Position numbers and translations under genes: made by a program. A DNA stretch of 37,500 bases from assembly GCA_002104945.1 (NCBI GenBank), contig MCFH01000012.1:745001-782500 (forward strand), given 5' to 3'. The stretch's first letter is position 1, and the number at the start of each line of letters is the position of its first letter. The DNA is from Piromyces finnis (lineage: Eukaryota; Neocallimastigomycota; Neocallimastigomycetes; Neocallimastigales; Neocallimastigaceae). The notes under the pieces were generated by a model, which was not told the origin of the DNA, did not search any database, and saw only the letters and a list, made by a program, of their open reading frames with translations. Below, piece by piece: positions 23,701-37,500 of this stretch.

Positions 23701-26475
23701 TTACTTGTGGTCATCCATATGCTACTAATTCTACTCCAGGATTACCATCTTATTTAAGTATTGCTCCATCAATTCCAGTTATTGACGCTGCAAAGAGATG
23801 CTTCTTTGAATTTGGTGGATACCCAACCTTCACTGGAAGACCATTCAGAAATGATGTTGTCAGTGATGTTGGTAGACCATTAACCATTCCAGAACCAGTA
23901 TTCAGTGGCAAACACAATGGTCTTGTTCTTTACTTGACTCGTTTATTACGTTCTATTTGGAAACAAAATATCACCAAAAAAATTAATAAGGGTAACAAAA
24001 AGAAGCAAGAAATTAGTTTCACTGATCAAGATTTACTTTCCGTTCAAAAGAATTTAAGCTCCTTAAATCAATTCTTTGTTCAAAATCCACAATTTTCTTC
24101 TTTACCACATCCAACAGATGAAACTTTAAGAGCTGCTTCTTACCAAGAAAAATTAGAAGCTGATGCCTTCCAAGCTGAAAAACAATCTCTTTACGCTTTA
24201 CATCAATTATTAGAAAATTGTATTCAAGCCATCTCTTTCTTATTATTATTATTCGATTATGACTTTTCTGGTATTATTCAAAATCTTCCAGAACAAACTC
24301 AAAATGAATTATCAGAAATTACTTTTGAAAGTTTAGTATGTACTGCTAAGGGACGTGAAATTGCAAGATATATTGTTGCTGAATTAATTAACAAACAAAT
24401 CGATGAACATATCGGTATTGATATTTTAAGCGATCTCTTACAACAAAATTGCCCATCATTCTGTACCGCTGATGATGTTATTTTCTATCGTGCTGTTGAA
24501 TACTTACAAAAGGCCAAGAATACTCAAAACCTTTTAGAAAAGGAAAAACTCTTGAATGAATCCTTGAAATTCTTTACCAAGGTTGCTAACCAAATTGATC
24601 AAGAAAAATTAACTAGCATAGTAGAAAGCTTCAAATCCATCAACTATTACCACGGCATTATTGAAATAGCTTTAATTTGTGCTCAAGAATGGGATCCATC
24701 TGATCTTGCCAAATCTTGCTATGATGAAAATGTTCCAGAAAACGATTATCGTATTGATATCTTAAAGAAGAGAAAGTATTGCTATGCTTTAGCTTTCAAT
24801 GGATTAGAAGCTGCCAATATTGCTGCTGCAAATGCATCTATTAATAAGCAACCAGGATCAGCTATCACTGAAGCTATTCTTAGCAGTCAAAGTAAGGCTA
24901 AAGAAAAGATTCTTGCTTCACAAGATATTTTATTCCACTACCACATTTATCAATGGCTTATTGAACAAGGTTCTATTGATCAATTATTAGAATTCAACAC
25001 CCCATTCTTGGAAGAATTCCTTATCAAGAATCCAACTCCAGATTTAGAAAAGGCCAATCTCCTTTGGAGATACTATGTTAGAAACAAGCAATTATTAAAG
25101 GCTGCCAATACCTTGGAACAATTAGCTGAAACTGATGAATTTGATATTGATTTACAACAAAGATTAGAATATTTATCATTAGCTGTTACTCATGCTAAGG
25201 GTTACACTACCAATAATAAGGATAGCAGTATCTTCCTTTTAGATTTAGAAGAAAAGCTTGAAGTAGCCCAAGTACAATCTATTATCTACAGAAAGATTCA
25301 AAGTCTTTCAAATGAAAACAAGGAATATATTCAACATTACTTACAAGAATTAAATAGTAAATTAATGGATATTTCACAATTATACAACCAATATGCTCGT
25401 CCATTAGGATTACACGAAGAAGAATTATTAATTTTCTATACCTCTGGTTATAAGGATCCACAATTAATTGAATCTACCTGGAATGGCATTATTAATAACA
25501 CTCTCAAATCTGATATAGAAGCTGATATTCATCAAAAGTTTGATATCATTGCTAATATTGTTATTCGTTTAGGAAAGAAGTTCTATCCAAATGAAGACGT
25601 TTTCCCATTATGTAAATATATGATATAATAGGATATATATATATTTTTGCCAGAAAAAATTAAAAAAAAAAAAACTACACTATTATTTTTTAATCCTTAT
25701 TATATTCCATATGAAATGTATATTCAATTCTAATATACCTATATTTATAATTCATTTTATAGATGTTTTATGTAATATGTTAGAAAATCTAGAATACCAA
25801 GAAATGAATGTAATAGGAAGAGGTTGGGCCATTAATATAATGCGTGAAGTTGGTGTTACCTATCTTGCTTTATTTGAAGTCTTTAACGAAATATACGAAA
25901 AGAGAGTAATTATTTTCCTTTTTAATAATGAAAAATATATATATATATATATAATCATACACTTAAAAATAATAGCACTAGGAATGAATAGAACAACACA
26001 TATATATAAATTACTGAATAAATTTTATTAATGATTTATTTTATTAACAAAAATTTTTAATACGATAGAATTCCCCATGGCATTCTGAAGTTGGTGTAAA
26101 CTTTTTAATTGAAAACATTTGTATATTGGTCAAGGAATGGTTAAAGAATGAGAATAGAAAGTAATAATAATAATAATAATAATAATAAAATTTTTTATAA
26201 TACATATATATATTTATTTTTACAAAATATGAAATATAGATGTATATATATATATATATTTCGTATTAACTGTAAAATATACACGATATTGATATGTATT
26301 TCATTGACAATTGTCTATATTAACTCTTTTTTTTTTTTTATATATATATATTTATAGCGATATACCAATAAAACTTATTGATGAAGCTTTAACTAAATAC
26401 ATTATGCAATGTTCAAATTCAACTGTAGAAGAAGAATTAAAAAGTATTCAAAAGCATATTAGAGATATTTATTAA
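20725..26475 (+). CDS. NUP155: nucleoporin Nup155/Nup170 family
   Basis: Scaffold nucleoporin of the nuclear-pore inner ring. Thirteen exons: 20725-20836, 21091-21183, 21277-21373, 21477-21547, 21735-21967, 22100-22199, 22364-22437, 22537-22720, 22857-23137, 23370-25611, 25763-25905, 26069-26160, 26358-26475. All phases agree; 3840 bp give 1279 residues, slightly shorter than human Nup155. The N-terminal part has the Nup155 propeller signature: [62 protein letters not shown], and later [15 protein letters not shown]. After residue 410 the 2.2-kb exon 10 holds the helical solenoid, including [32 protein letters not shown] and [15 protein letters not shown]. Exons 11-13 complete it ([17 protein letters not shown]). 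No FG repeats, as expected for a scaffold Nup. Twelve introns are short; the longest single coding block is intronless. Confidence 0.93.
22306..22345. repeat. (CT)n pyrimidine run in a nucleoporin intron
   Basis: CTCTTTCTCTCTCTCTCTTT followed by T10, in the intron before exon 7, about 20 bp upstream of its acceptor. It resembles a strong polypyrimidine tract. Confidence 0.8.
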
Positions 26476-27080
26476 TTTTGCCTAATTTAAAATAAAAAAA
26501 AAAAAAAAAAATCAACAAGTTTAGAACCCCTTACACTCTCCCCACCAATAATTATAATTATTTTAATAATTAGCAATGAATCCATCCAATTTCCTACACA
26601 CTCACATTTTATAATTTTTAAATACAATTAATTCAATTAAAAAAAAAAAAAAAGAACTAATATTTAAAATTTATTATCAGGAGTAACAAGCAATTTTACA
26701 GAAAAGATGAAGGCGAAGACTAAAAAAAGAAGAGAAAAAAAAAAAAAAAAAAAAAAACAAAGATAAAAGAATAAATGAAAAAAAAAAAAAAAATTAATAG
26801 TGTATCATTAATTTATTATTTTTTTTATTCACATTCTTTTTAGTATATTTTTATATCAATACTTTTTTTTTTTTCCTTCTTCTTTCTTTCTAATTAATAT
26901 TTATATACAATTTTTCATTATCCTTTTTTTTATTTTTTTTTTATTTTACTAAAACAATATTATATTAATTAATATTATTATAATTCATTTCTTTTTTAAT
27001 GTTTGATATATATACTTTATTTAATTTTTATATTTATATATATTTCAATAGGTTATAGTTAATTTATACAACATTATTAA

Positions 27081-27128
27081 ATAAAATAAAATAAAATAAA
27101 ATAAATAAATAAATAAATAAATAAATAA
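27081..27128. repeat. (AAATA)n then (AAAT)n microsatellite
   Basis: Five-base units change into four-base units (AAATAAAATAAAATAAAATA then AATAAATAAATA), ending in an A-run. Confidence 0.85.
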
Positions 27129-27478
27129 AAAAAAAACATATTTAATAATTCTTTAAAGTCGTCTTTTTCTTGAAAAAAGGTTTCTTTTTTGGTAATGAAA
27201 CTTTGTACAAAATTTAATTAAACTTCCAATCAATTATTTTTATTTTCTTTTTTTCAATTTTTAATAATGAAAAAAAATGTATTAAAAAAAAAAACTTTGA
27301 AATTTTTGTGGGTGGAACCTTTCCATTATTCATTTTTTATTCTATGAAAAATACATATTTTTTTATATATATATATAAATATATAAATAAATAAAAACCA
27401 AAACAATAAAAGTGCAATACTATAAATACACAAGGCATAAATAATATTAAGTAAAAGAGAATATCTAATTTTTTTTCG

Positions 27479-27505
<27 letters not shown>
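27479..27505 (+). promoter_or_regulatory. poly(A) leader abutting the Dus4 start codon
   Basis: 27 consecutive A residues run straight into ATG at 27506, preceded by T8CG. Translation-initiation context is thus all A. Whether the run is transcribed is not known from sequence. Confidence 0.5.
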
Positions 27506-29870
<2,365 letters not shown>

Positions 29871-30863
29871 TAATCCACCAAAACTTTATTACCACTTACT
29901 ATAATACCATGTGAAAAGATCTTTTAAGGATAAAAGAGTCTATTTCTGTAGAGAAATTAATATAAAATAAAATATATATATTTTATTATTATTATTATTT
30001 ATTCATTGTGATTTTCTTTTTCTCTTTCTTTCTCTTTTTTTTTTTTTCTGTAATTTTTTTTTTTATTTTTTAGTAATACATTGACTATTATTATTTTTAT
30101 TATTTTATAACTATATCTATGAATTTAATCTTTCAAAAAAAAAAAAACATTTTTTCCACACTACTGCCAATAATAAAAATAGGATAATATAAAATATATA
30201 GGAATAGTAATTATTATTATTATTATTATTATTCTTTTTATTATTATTATTTTTTTATTATTTTTAAGGTATTATATTAACTTTTGATTAATTATTGTTA
30301 ATTGTTAATTATTCATGGTAATGAATTTTAATAAGATTTTCAATAGACAGAGATAATGGATGATACCATTTACTTTTTTCTTTTTTTTTCTTTTTTTTTT
30401 TTTTAAAAAAAAAAAGGCAAAAGTAAAAAGAAATTAAACTTTTAAAAAAAAAAAAAATTAAATAAAATTATTTATAGGATATATTTAAAAAAAATAAGAA
30501 AAAAAAAAAAAAAAGTGTTCTATTATTTGAAATATTATTTGGAATAAGTTATATTTTGTATATTTATATTTTTAATCTATTGAGAGATTATTTATTTATC
30601 TTGGGTAAAAAGAAAAGTGCATTTTTGATAAATTTAAATCATTAAATTAATAATTGATAATAATTGGTGTTTTATTTTATTTTTTTTATACACTTCTATT
30701 ATTATTATTTTTTTTTATTTTGATAAAAGTTTTTTTTTGTGAATATTATAATTCTTATTATTGCTGCAGTTATTGTTGTTATACCATTTGTTTTTATTGC
30801 AATATATTATAATGAGTAAGTACATTGGATACATTAGGTAATGATAAACCCCCTTTTTTTTTT
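29871..30863. other. spacer between convergent Dus4 and RING/TRAF genes
   Basis: Contains the 3' ends of both genes. Holds ATT repeats (29986-30000, 30211-30250), a T14A11 tract (30391-30415) and other homopolymers. No gene seen. Confidence 0.6.
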
Positions 30864-32903
30864 TTATATTTTGGAAAATCTTCTTTCTCTTCGTATAGTA
30901 TCATAGGTAGTTGTAGTTGTACCAACATCAGATTTACTATAGGTATGGGATGTAGTGGTGGTTGCCGCTGAGGTTGGAAAATTATAATTTTTAAAGAGAT
31001 CATTCATAGTATTAGCAGCTGATGTGGTTGTTGACGTCGTTGTAGGACTATCAAAGTTTGCTGACGCAGATTTTATTAATTTTGAACTATTATAGGTTGC
31101 TGGTAAAAAGGAAGTAGAAGGGCTGGTATTACTACCATCATTATTTTTTTGATTAAGGATAGGTTTTGTAAAGCTTGGACCAATACCATTATTTTGTAGG
31201 GTACCTTTAATATATTTCATAAAGGATAACATTTGAAATTGAATAGATTGAAAAGACGTTCTCAACGACTGTATTTCTTCTTTTAATCGTATATTTTCAT
31301 CAATCACCATCATATTATAACGCATTTCCAAATCATTCAAGGTCAAATTCGTATTTTGCATATCACATTTCAGTAATTGCACTTCATTTTCCAATTCTGC
31401 CATGGATTCCGATACAGCTTGTTGTTGTTGTATCACCATATTATTATTTTTATAAATGTCTAATTCTCGACGAAGCTCGGTAATTTCATCGGTTAATTGG
31501 TATATTTTCCTTTTTAGTTCCGAGTTTTCTGTTTCTAATTGTCTTTGGTTTTTCGTATAAACATTTTCAAAAAAACCTTCAAATTGATGATATTTACAAG
31601 ACTTTTCATGTTCCTCGACTAATTTTAATTTATCCTGCCAGAGACATCCAAACTTTTTATATTTACACTCTATAATAAGATCTTCTTTAACAGAGGATTC
31701 CGCCTTTTCAAATTCTTCACAATTTTTAATATGTTTCTGTTTATGGATGAATGTCATGTTGAAATATAAATTTATGTTTTTACGATAAAAAAATATACAT
31801 TTTTTATAATAAAACATACATACGCATATATATATTTATTTATATTTATATAGATAGATAAATAGTATAACACATATTATATTTATAAAATAGTATTGTT
31901 TGTAATAAAAAGTAGAAGAAGGAAAAAAAAAAAAAAAAAAAAAAAAATTAAAATTTAATTTATAGATATAATTACTATTTTTTGTTTATTTAAAAAACCT
32001 ACCATTTTATCCTTTTGAAGATATATTTTTTTACAAAATTCACATTCAATTTCTTTATAATCACATTGATTTGAATGTTCTTGTAATTCTTTTTTAATCA
32101 CTTTTTGATGACAAAGAGAATGAGGACATTCTACTAATTCATATTCACAATGATGATAATGTTCATAAAGGAATTGTCGTTGGCATATATGTGGACATCC
32201 ATTCATTTTATTTGGACAATATATTTCTAATTCATTAAGAATATTGAGAATTAATCGATCTACCTTTTTAAACTCTTCACACTTTATTTCTTTTCTATCA
32301 TACGGACAATTATTTGATATTTCAAGTGCCGATAGTATACATTCTTCACAAAAAGTATGTCTAATAGATAAATAAATAAAAAAAAAAAAAGTTTTATAAA
32401 TATTTAAATTTATTAATAAAAATCAAAATGTATAAAATAGTTTTTTTAAAAAAAAAAAAAAAAAAAAAAATAAGCGAGAAAAATTAAAATTTTATATAAT
32501 TTTGGTGAGAGGTAGGGATTAGATTGAATTTTAAAAAACTTTTTAAAGTTTTGTTTACTTACCCACAAGGTGTAGCTATTGGATTTAATAAAGGTAAACG
32601 ACATATTGGGCATAATAAATTAACATTGACAGGATTGACTGTTATTTATATATTTAAATTCAAACAAATGAAAAATAAATAAAAGTAAATATACCATGTA
32701 AAAAAAAAAAAAAAAAAAAAAGATTTCATTTTAATTTTAAAATAAATTTTATTTGTAAATTTGAAAAATAATAAAAATTCTTTATGCAAATAAATTATTT
32801 TATTGTATATATTAATGAAAGTTAAAAAAAAGAAATAGTACATACCATATCCTATATTTAAATTTTTGAGTAGTCTTAAATTATCTTTTTCATGTTCATC
32901 CAT
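30864..32903 (-). CDS. RING / TRAF-type zinc finger / coiled-coil protein (probable E3 ubiquitin ligase)
   Basis: Exons 32903-32846, 32638-32563, 32360-32003 and 31736-30864; phases agree, 1365 bp, 454 residues. A RING finger occupies residues 29-66: C29PIC32, C44GH46TFC49EEC52, C63PYD66. The last ligand is Asp, a C3HC3D variant. TRAF-type zinc fingers follow at about 95-215: CPNKMNGCPHIC, CEYELVECPHSLCHQKV, EIECEFCKKI...KHIKNC (split by the last intron), CKYKKFGCLWQD...HEKSC. A coiled coil lies at about 228-340 (LETENSELKRKIYQLTDEIT and beyond). The tail is S/T-rich, with TTTTST-like runs. There is no MATH/TRAF-C domain, so it resembles TRAF proteins only in its first three parts. Likely a ubiquitin ligase that self-associates through the coil; substrate unknown. 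It is convergent with Dus4. Confidence 0.88.
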
Positions 32904-33670
32904 TTTAAAAAATATGAAATTAATGAAATTTTATAGTGATTTAAAAAGGTAAATTACAGATAACAATTTATATTTATGTTTTTTTTATATATGTTTATTA
33001 TTTAAATGTTATCTACAAATAAATATGAAATACTTTAATAATTAATTAAAGAAAAAAAAAAAAAAAATTATTTTTTTTAGAATGAAAACAAATGTGGTTT
33101 GAAATATATATAAAAGATGATTGAATATGGTGTGTGATATGTGATTTCAATAGAATTGTATTCTATATATTTATTATTTGAATATTCAATTGAATAAATA
33201 AAATTTTATTTTTTTTATTTATTTTCTTTTTTTAATTTTTACTTTTTTTTAAACGAAATGAAATAAAATGAAATAGAAATCTAAATTGTCAGATTTCATT
33301 TATATTAATGGACATAAAAATGTAATATGTTTTTTTTTTTACAATTAAAAAAAGTTTTACTTTAATTTGTAATAATGCTATATAATATTTTAATATTATT
33401 ATATTTACGTTTGCTTTTTTTCCCTTCTTCTTTGTTTGATTTGTTTTCTTTCAATTTCAATGGCCTTTTTCAGTCAATTTTAAGGTTCATCTTCAATTTC
33501 TACTTTTAATTTTTCCAAAATAAATTTTTTAAAAAATTAATCATCCTTTAATTAAATACCAATAAATTTTTTAAAATTTAGAATGTGAAAAATTTAAAAA
33601 AAATACAGAAAAATCAAATTTTTTTAATTATGAAAAAAATCTTTTTTTTTTACTTTTCTTTATTTAATTG

Positions 33671-33678
33671 TAGTAGTA

Positions 33679-33713
<35 letters not shown>

Positions 33714-33812
33714 TAGAATAATAATTAGAATAATAATAATAATAATAATAATCTATAATAATAATAATAATCTATAATAATAATAATAATAATAATAATA
33801 AACATAATAAAC

Positions 33813-33847
<35 letters not shown>

Positions 33848-33849
33848 TA

Positions 33850-33892
<43 letters not shown>

Positions 33893-33910
33893 CATAATAA
33901 TAATAAATAA

Positions 33911-33970
<60 letters not shown>

Positions 33971-34010
33971 CGGTAATAATCGGTAATAGTAATGTTAGTA
34001 ATAATAATTA
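33671..34010. repeat. imperfect AAT array, intergenic
   Basis: About 300 bp dominated by AAT triplets. Interruptions recur in a patterned way: AATTAGAAT, ATCTATAAT, AACATAATAAACAT, AATCGGTAATCGG. This looks like a higher-order repeat formed by local duplication of a broken array. Confidence 0.9.
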
Positions 34011-35400
34011 TAATAAAAGATACTTTTTTTATTGAATAATTCATTCATTCTTTCTTTCTTTCCTTTATTATTTATTTAATATTATAATTTTAGAGTTCTT
34101 TTTATTTAATTAAAATTTTTATAAATAAAACATATATATATGTTAACATTCTTTTTCACTATAATGTACAAATTCTTTATCTTTTTTTTTTTAATGAATA
34201 ATATATGTCTATGTAATATTATAATATCGATAATATACTCTAATCATTAAAGTATTATTTTCTTTCTGAACAGTATTATTTATTTATGATATAGTAATAT
34301 TATGTAGTAATATTATATACATTTTAATTTTACTAAATATTAATAAGCATTTTAATTTTTTTTGCTTATTTATATATTTTAATATCTTTCCTCTTTCTCT
34401 CTTTCTTACATACTTACACTTTTAATATTATTATTAATAATTTAAAATTTTAAAAGTTTTTTTTTATATATATAACTTATTAGAATTTTTATTTAACATT
34501 CTATATTTTTTTTATCCTATTAGAAAATAAATGACTTTGTCTAAATTTCTTTTTTTAAAAAAAATAATCACATTTTAAGTAAATGAAAAATAACCACCAT
34601 TATTACAATCACCCTTTCATAATAATAAATAATAGAATAAAAAAAGTTATGTATTTCTTGAATCTATTAATTAATAAATAAAGATAAAAAAGGTTTAATT
34701 CATAATAAATATTATGAAATAGTTTAATTCTAAATTCTAAAACAATATTTTAAATATATATATATATATATTAACTTTTTTGAAAAGAATAATTTTATTA
34801 TTCATAAAGTCTTTCTTTATGTCTTGTTCATATTAAAAGTTTGTTTTCATTTTGTATATATTCTTTTAAATAAAACTAACTAAAAGAGAGTTGTAGGAAC
34901 AGGATAATATAAAACTGAATGTCATTTAATTATATTTTAATTGGTGTTATTTCTTTCTTTTTTTTTTTTTTAAAAAAAAAACAATTCTTTTACTTTTAAA
35001 TTATTAAGAATATTTCATCTTTTTAAACCTTCAAAATGGAACATACATCAAAGAGGGAAAAATAAAAAATTTATTATTTATAGTTTGCTATTCAATTTAT
35101 AATATATTTATAATATAATATTTAATATTCATAAATATATTGTATATTTATTATTAATATAATTATAATTTTTTATTTATTTTTAATGTATTTTATTTAA
35201 ATTAAAATACATTTTTAATAATAATTAAGGTTTTGTAGCTACATTACATTTTATTATTCATTAAAATTTATATAAAAATATTAATAAATGAAATATAAAA
35301 CTTTAATTATTAATAAATTGAGAATTTTTATTCTATGTATCATTTTTATTTTGTTATTATGAAATAGGTAAAATGTTAGTATGCATTCTTTTTCTTTCTT

Positions 35401-35616
35401 TCATAGTAGGCTTATTAGGGCCATTTTTATAAAGTATTTTAAGCAGTAACAATGAAGTAGTGAATTTTTTTTAAAATTCTTTTTTTTATCAAAAGGTTTA
35501 TTATTGATAAGGGAAGAAAAAAGTCCTTGCCTAAATGATGTTATTATTTGTTTGTGGCTTAGCAAACCAATATTAAATATTATGTACAATAAAAGAGAGA
35601 TAAAAGTTATTTCCAT
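35401..35616 (-). other. open frame of 71 codons, unrecognised
   Basis: Reads MEITFISLLLYIIFNIGLLS, then HKQIITSFRQGLFSSLINNK and a Lys/Phe-rich end. The first 45 codons have ordinary amino-acid composition; the rest is AT-driven. A hydrophobic N terminus could be a membrane segment. No relatives recognised and no flanking exons found. Could be a remnant of a mobile element or chance. Confidence 0.2.
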
Positions 35617-35967
35617 AGAAAAAAGTTATTTATCTTTAATATTTGTATACATATAATTAACAAGCCATATATTTACGTATATTACACGTCAATAAAAAAA
35701 TATCATATTTATTTATCCCAATTTAGCCAATCAATATATTTTTATTATTATTCAATATATTATGATTATACTATGAATATATTAGAAATATTTTACCAAA
35801 TTATTATCTATATGAAAATTTAAATTACAAAATTTAAAAAAATATATTTTTAATCTATTTTATATTAATATATGATACAATATATGCATATTATATATTA
35901 CATTAATATAACAATATATTTTATTTCTTATATAATAATAAATTGGAAATATGTTTAATCTTTTTAG

Positions 35968-36123
35968 AGGCTTTCAACTTTATTTATTATAAAATCAGAT
36001 TCGATAAACACTAACCCTTTACTACCTGGGAATTTTACAAACTTTAATAAGGGCAGAAGATTTTATATATAAATAAAAGCGAAAGCTGTACTTGGAAGAA
36101 CTTTATTCTTAATGCATGGATAG
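35968..36123. other. coding-like patch open on both strands, unrecognised
   Basis: Plus strand: after TTTTTAG it reads RLSTLFIIKSDSINTNPLLP, then GNFTNFNKGRRFYI, a stop, and in the same frame IKAKAVLGRTLFLMHG. Minus strand: NLLPLLKFVKFPGSKGLVFI, then ESDFIINKVESL and stop. Composition is far less AT-rich than its surroundings. It looks like a relic of coding sequence, strand undecided. Confidence 0.3.
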
Positions 36124-37227
36124 TCAAATTTTCAATTCTTAAAATATACCTTTTTCATTCTTTTTTATTTTTCTGGTATTTTTGAGATAAAAGGAATTTC
36201 CTTTTTTGGTTTGTGGTGATTTTTTTTATTTTCCTTTGTATGAAATTTTAAATGATTTCATTTATTTCTTTATATATTAAATTATTTTATAATCTATTAC
36301 TATTATATTATTCAATTTATTTTTAATATATTGGTTATAAAGTGTGGAAAAAAAATTAATTTTTTTTTTGTAAAAATTTTAATCTAAATATACAAAAAAA
36401 AACAACAAAAAAAAAAAAGTAAAAAAGAGCAATTTAAAAAAGAAAAAAGCAATCTTAAAAGTGTTTTTTATACTTAAAAAGTTGACGAAAAGAAGGAACA
36501 AAAAGCAATTTTATTAGGAATTTTTTAAAAAAAAGCATTAATAAAAGAAAGTAAAAAAAAAACGATAAAGAAAATCACATTTTAAAAGAAAGAAAAAAGG
36601 ACAAATCATAACAATAAAATAACAATAACAAAAGAGGAAAAAAAAAAAGTGCACTTTTATTATTTTATTTTAGAAAAGAAAAGGTATAATATCATTTTTT
36701 AAAAATTTCAATCTTTGAATAAAATAAAGTGTGAAAATAGAGAGAAAGAGAAAAAAAAAAAAAAAAAAAGGAAAATAAAAATATTAAATAATATGGCTAC
36801 ATTTAAATAAAAAAATAGAATTTTAAAATTTCAATATATAGAATAGATGGTTAAACATCAACTCTTCATATAATATCATTTATTAATCTTTATATTTTGA
36901 TTTAGTTATTACATTGTTCATATTATTAACTAAATTGATATATATTATTTGATTTTATTATATTTATTATATATTAATATTAATAATATTAATATTATCC
37001 ATAGGTTAATAATATACTTTTAAGAAAAAGAATATAATAAAAATAGCAATTATAGGATTGTTGGAAATTAAATTGTATTATATGTAAAAGTATGATATAA
37101 TAAAAACAGGCTATTTTTTTTTAAAAGGACCAAAATAAAATATTTTTATTTTTTTTTTTTTTATAAAAAAAAAAAAAAAAAAAGACATTTTTTAAAAAAA
37201 AAAAAATTAAAGAAAAAAAAAAAAGTC

Positions 37228-37500
37228 ATGACTTCTTCCCTTGTTGAAAATCTGATTAATTCCAAAGTAAAAAGTCACTATGAATTATATGTTCAACTAG
37301 GAAGCTTTAAAAATATTGATATAAGATATTCAGGGTAATTAACAATAATTATAAAAAATTAAAAAAAAAAAAAATAAAATAAAATTACAAAAAGTTAAAC
37401 TTCCTATAAATAAAAATAAACAGTTATTAATAATAAATAAATATCTTATTATTTTTCATAGAAAATATCAAGTAAGAATAAGAGCATTTATTGGACCCAA
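37228..37500 (+). CDS. FAM135-like protein, N-terminal fragment (3' end outside window)
   Basis: Exons 37228-37334 and 37462-37500 (continues past the right edge). The donor GTAATT and acceptor TTTTTCATAG join GG|A in phase. The 48 or so visible residues begin MTSSLVENLINSKVKSHYEL. The block ELYVQLGSFKNIDIRYSGKY followed by QVRIRAFIGP resembles the N-terminal DUF3657 motif of FAM135-type proteins (hydrophobic, F-x-N-[IV]-D, then G-x-Y-Q-[IV]-R). Those proteins carry a C-terminal lipase-like serine-esterase domain, which would lie outside the window. The assignment rests on this one motif. The start follows a long A-rich leader. Confidence 0.55.

Larger units (their letters stand above)
26476..27505. 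other. intergenic spacer between nucleoporin and Dus4 genes
   Basis: 1.03 kb between two genes on the same strand. It contains A-runs near 26735-26760, an (AAATA)n/(AAAT)n run at about 27081-27128 and a 27-A tract directly before the Dus4 ATG. No gene seen. Confidence 0.6.
32904..37227. other. 4.3-kb gene-poor region between divergent RING/TRAF and FAM135-like genes
   Basis: Should hold both promoters. Mostly AT-rich low-complexity DNA, with the AAT region at 33671-34010, T(n)A(n) tracts (34958-34981, 37148-37184) and long A-rich blocks from 36400. Two GC-richer coding-like patches (35401-35616 and 35968-36123) are listed separately. Confidence 0.5.

Noticed and set aside
31736-31817. Extension of the RING/TRAF last exon upstream to a Met at 31817 or MTFIHKQ
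   Set aside because: The acceptor ending at 31737 joins the previous exon in phase and completes a zinc-finger motif; the upstream part is intron.
33671-34010. CRISPR-like repeat array
   Set aside because: It is a degenerate AAT microsatellite without unique spacers of constant length, in eukaryotic DNA.

Overview
The window is very AT-rich nuclear DNA of a eukaryote with many short introns, long A and T homopolymers, (AAT)n arrays and amino-acid homopolymer tracts. I read it as a fungus, most likely an anaerobic gut fungus (Neocallimastigomycetes). The main argument is the first gene: three LIM domains followed by a WNVR-type linker and a helical region, as in fungal Lrg1-type Rho GTPase-activating proteins. 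The base composition and intron style fit that group. This placement is inference; a Dictyostelium-like amoeba is the main alternative.

Layout. 1-1959 (-): LRG1-like LIM/RhoGAP gene, cut by the left edge before its GAP domain. 1960-5949: gene-poor, with one small secreted-type ORF in decayed-looking sequence and two short tandem duplications. 5950-6844 (-): a six-exon gene for tRNA-splicing endonuclease subunit Sen15, whose exons are 18-97 bp. 7904-11484 (+): F-box/leucine-rich-repeat protein, six exons. 12610-12881 (-): small two-exon gene of unknown function. 13600-16665 (-): tau-tubulin-kinase/CK1-type protein kinase with a 490-residue Q/H/N-rich tail, five exons. 16666-20724: 4 kb without a convincing gene. 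20725-26475 (+): Nup155/Nup170 nucleoporin, 13 exons, 1279 residues. 27506-29870 (+): Dus4-type tRNA-dihydrouridine synthase, seven exons, with a 176-bp AAT array in one intron. 30864-32903 (-): RING plus TRAF-type zinc finger plus coiled-coil protein, four exons. 32904-37227: 4.3 kb gene-poor, with a long imperfect AAT region. 37228-37500 (+): first two exons of a FAM135-like gene, cut by the right edge.

Exon structures were rebuilt by hand from GT/AG sites, protein-like reading and codon phase. Total exon length is a multiple of three in every complete gene, which is strong internal support. Hand-counted coordinates could be off by one in places.

The genes are housekeeping or signalling genes with no operon-like relation. 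Two act on tRNA (Sen15, Dus4), one is nuclear-pore scaffold, and the rest concern Rho signalling, ubiquitin ligation and phosphorylation. I found no tRNA, rRNA, CRISPR array, intact transposon or obviously new multi-gene system. The most unusual features are micro-exons, two contrasting classes of 3' splice site, abundant T(n)A(n) tracts, and small coding-like islands in otherwise featureless DNA.
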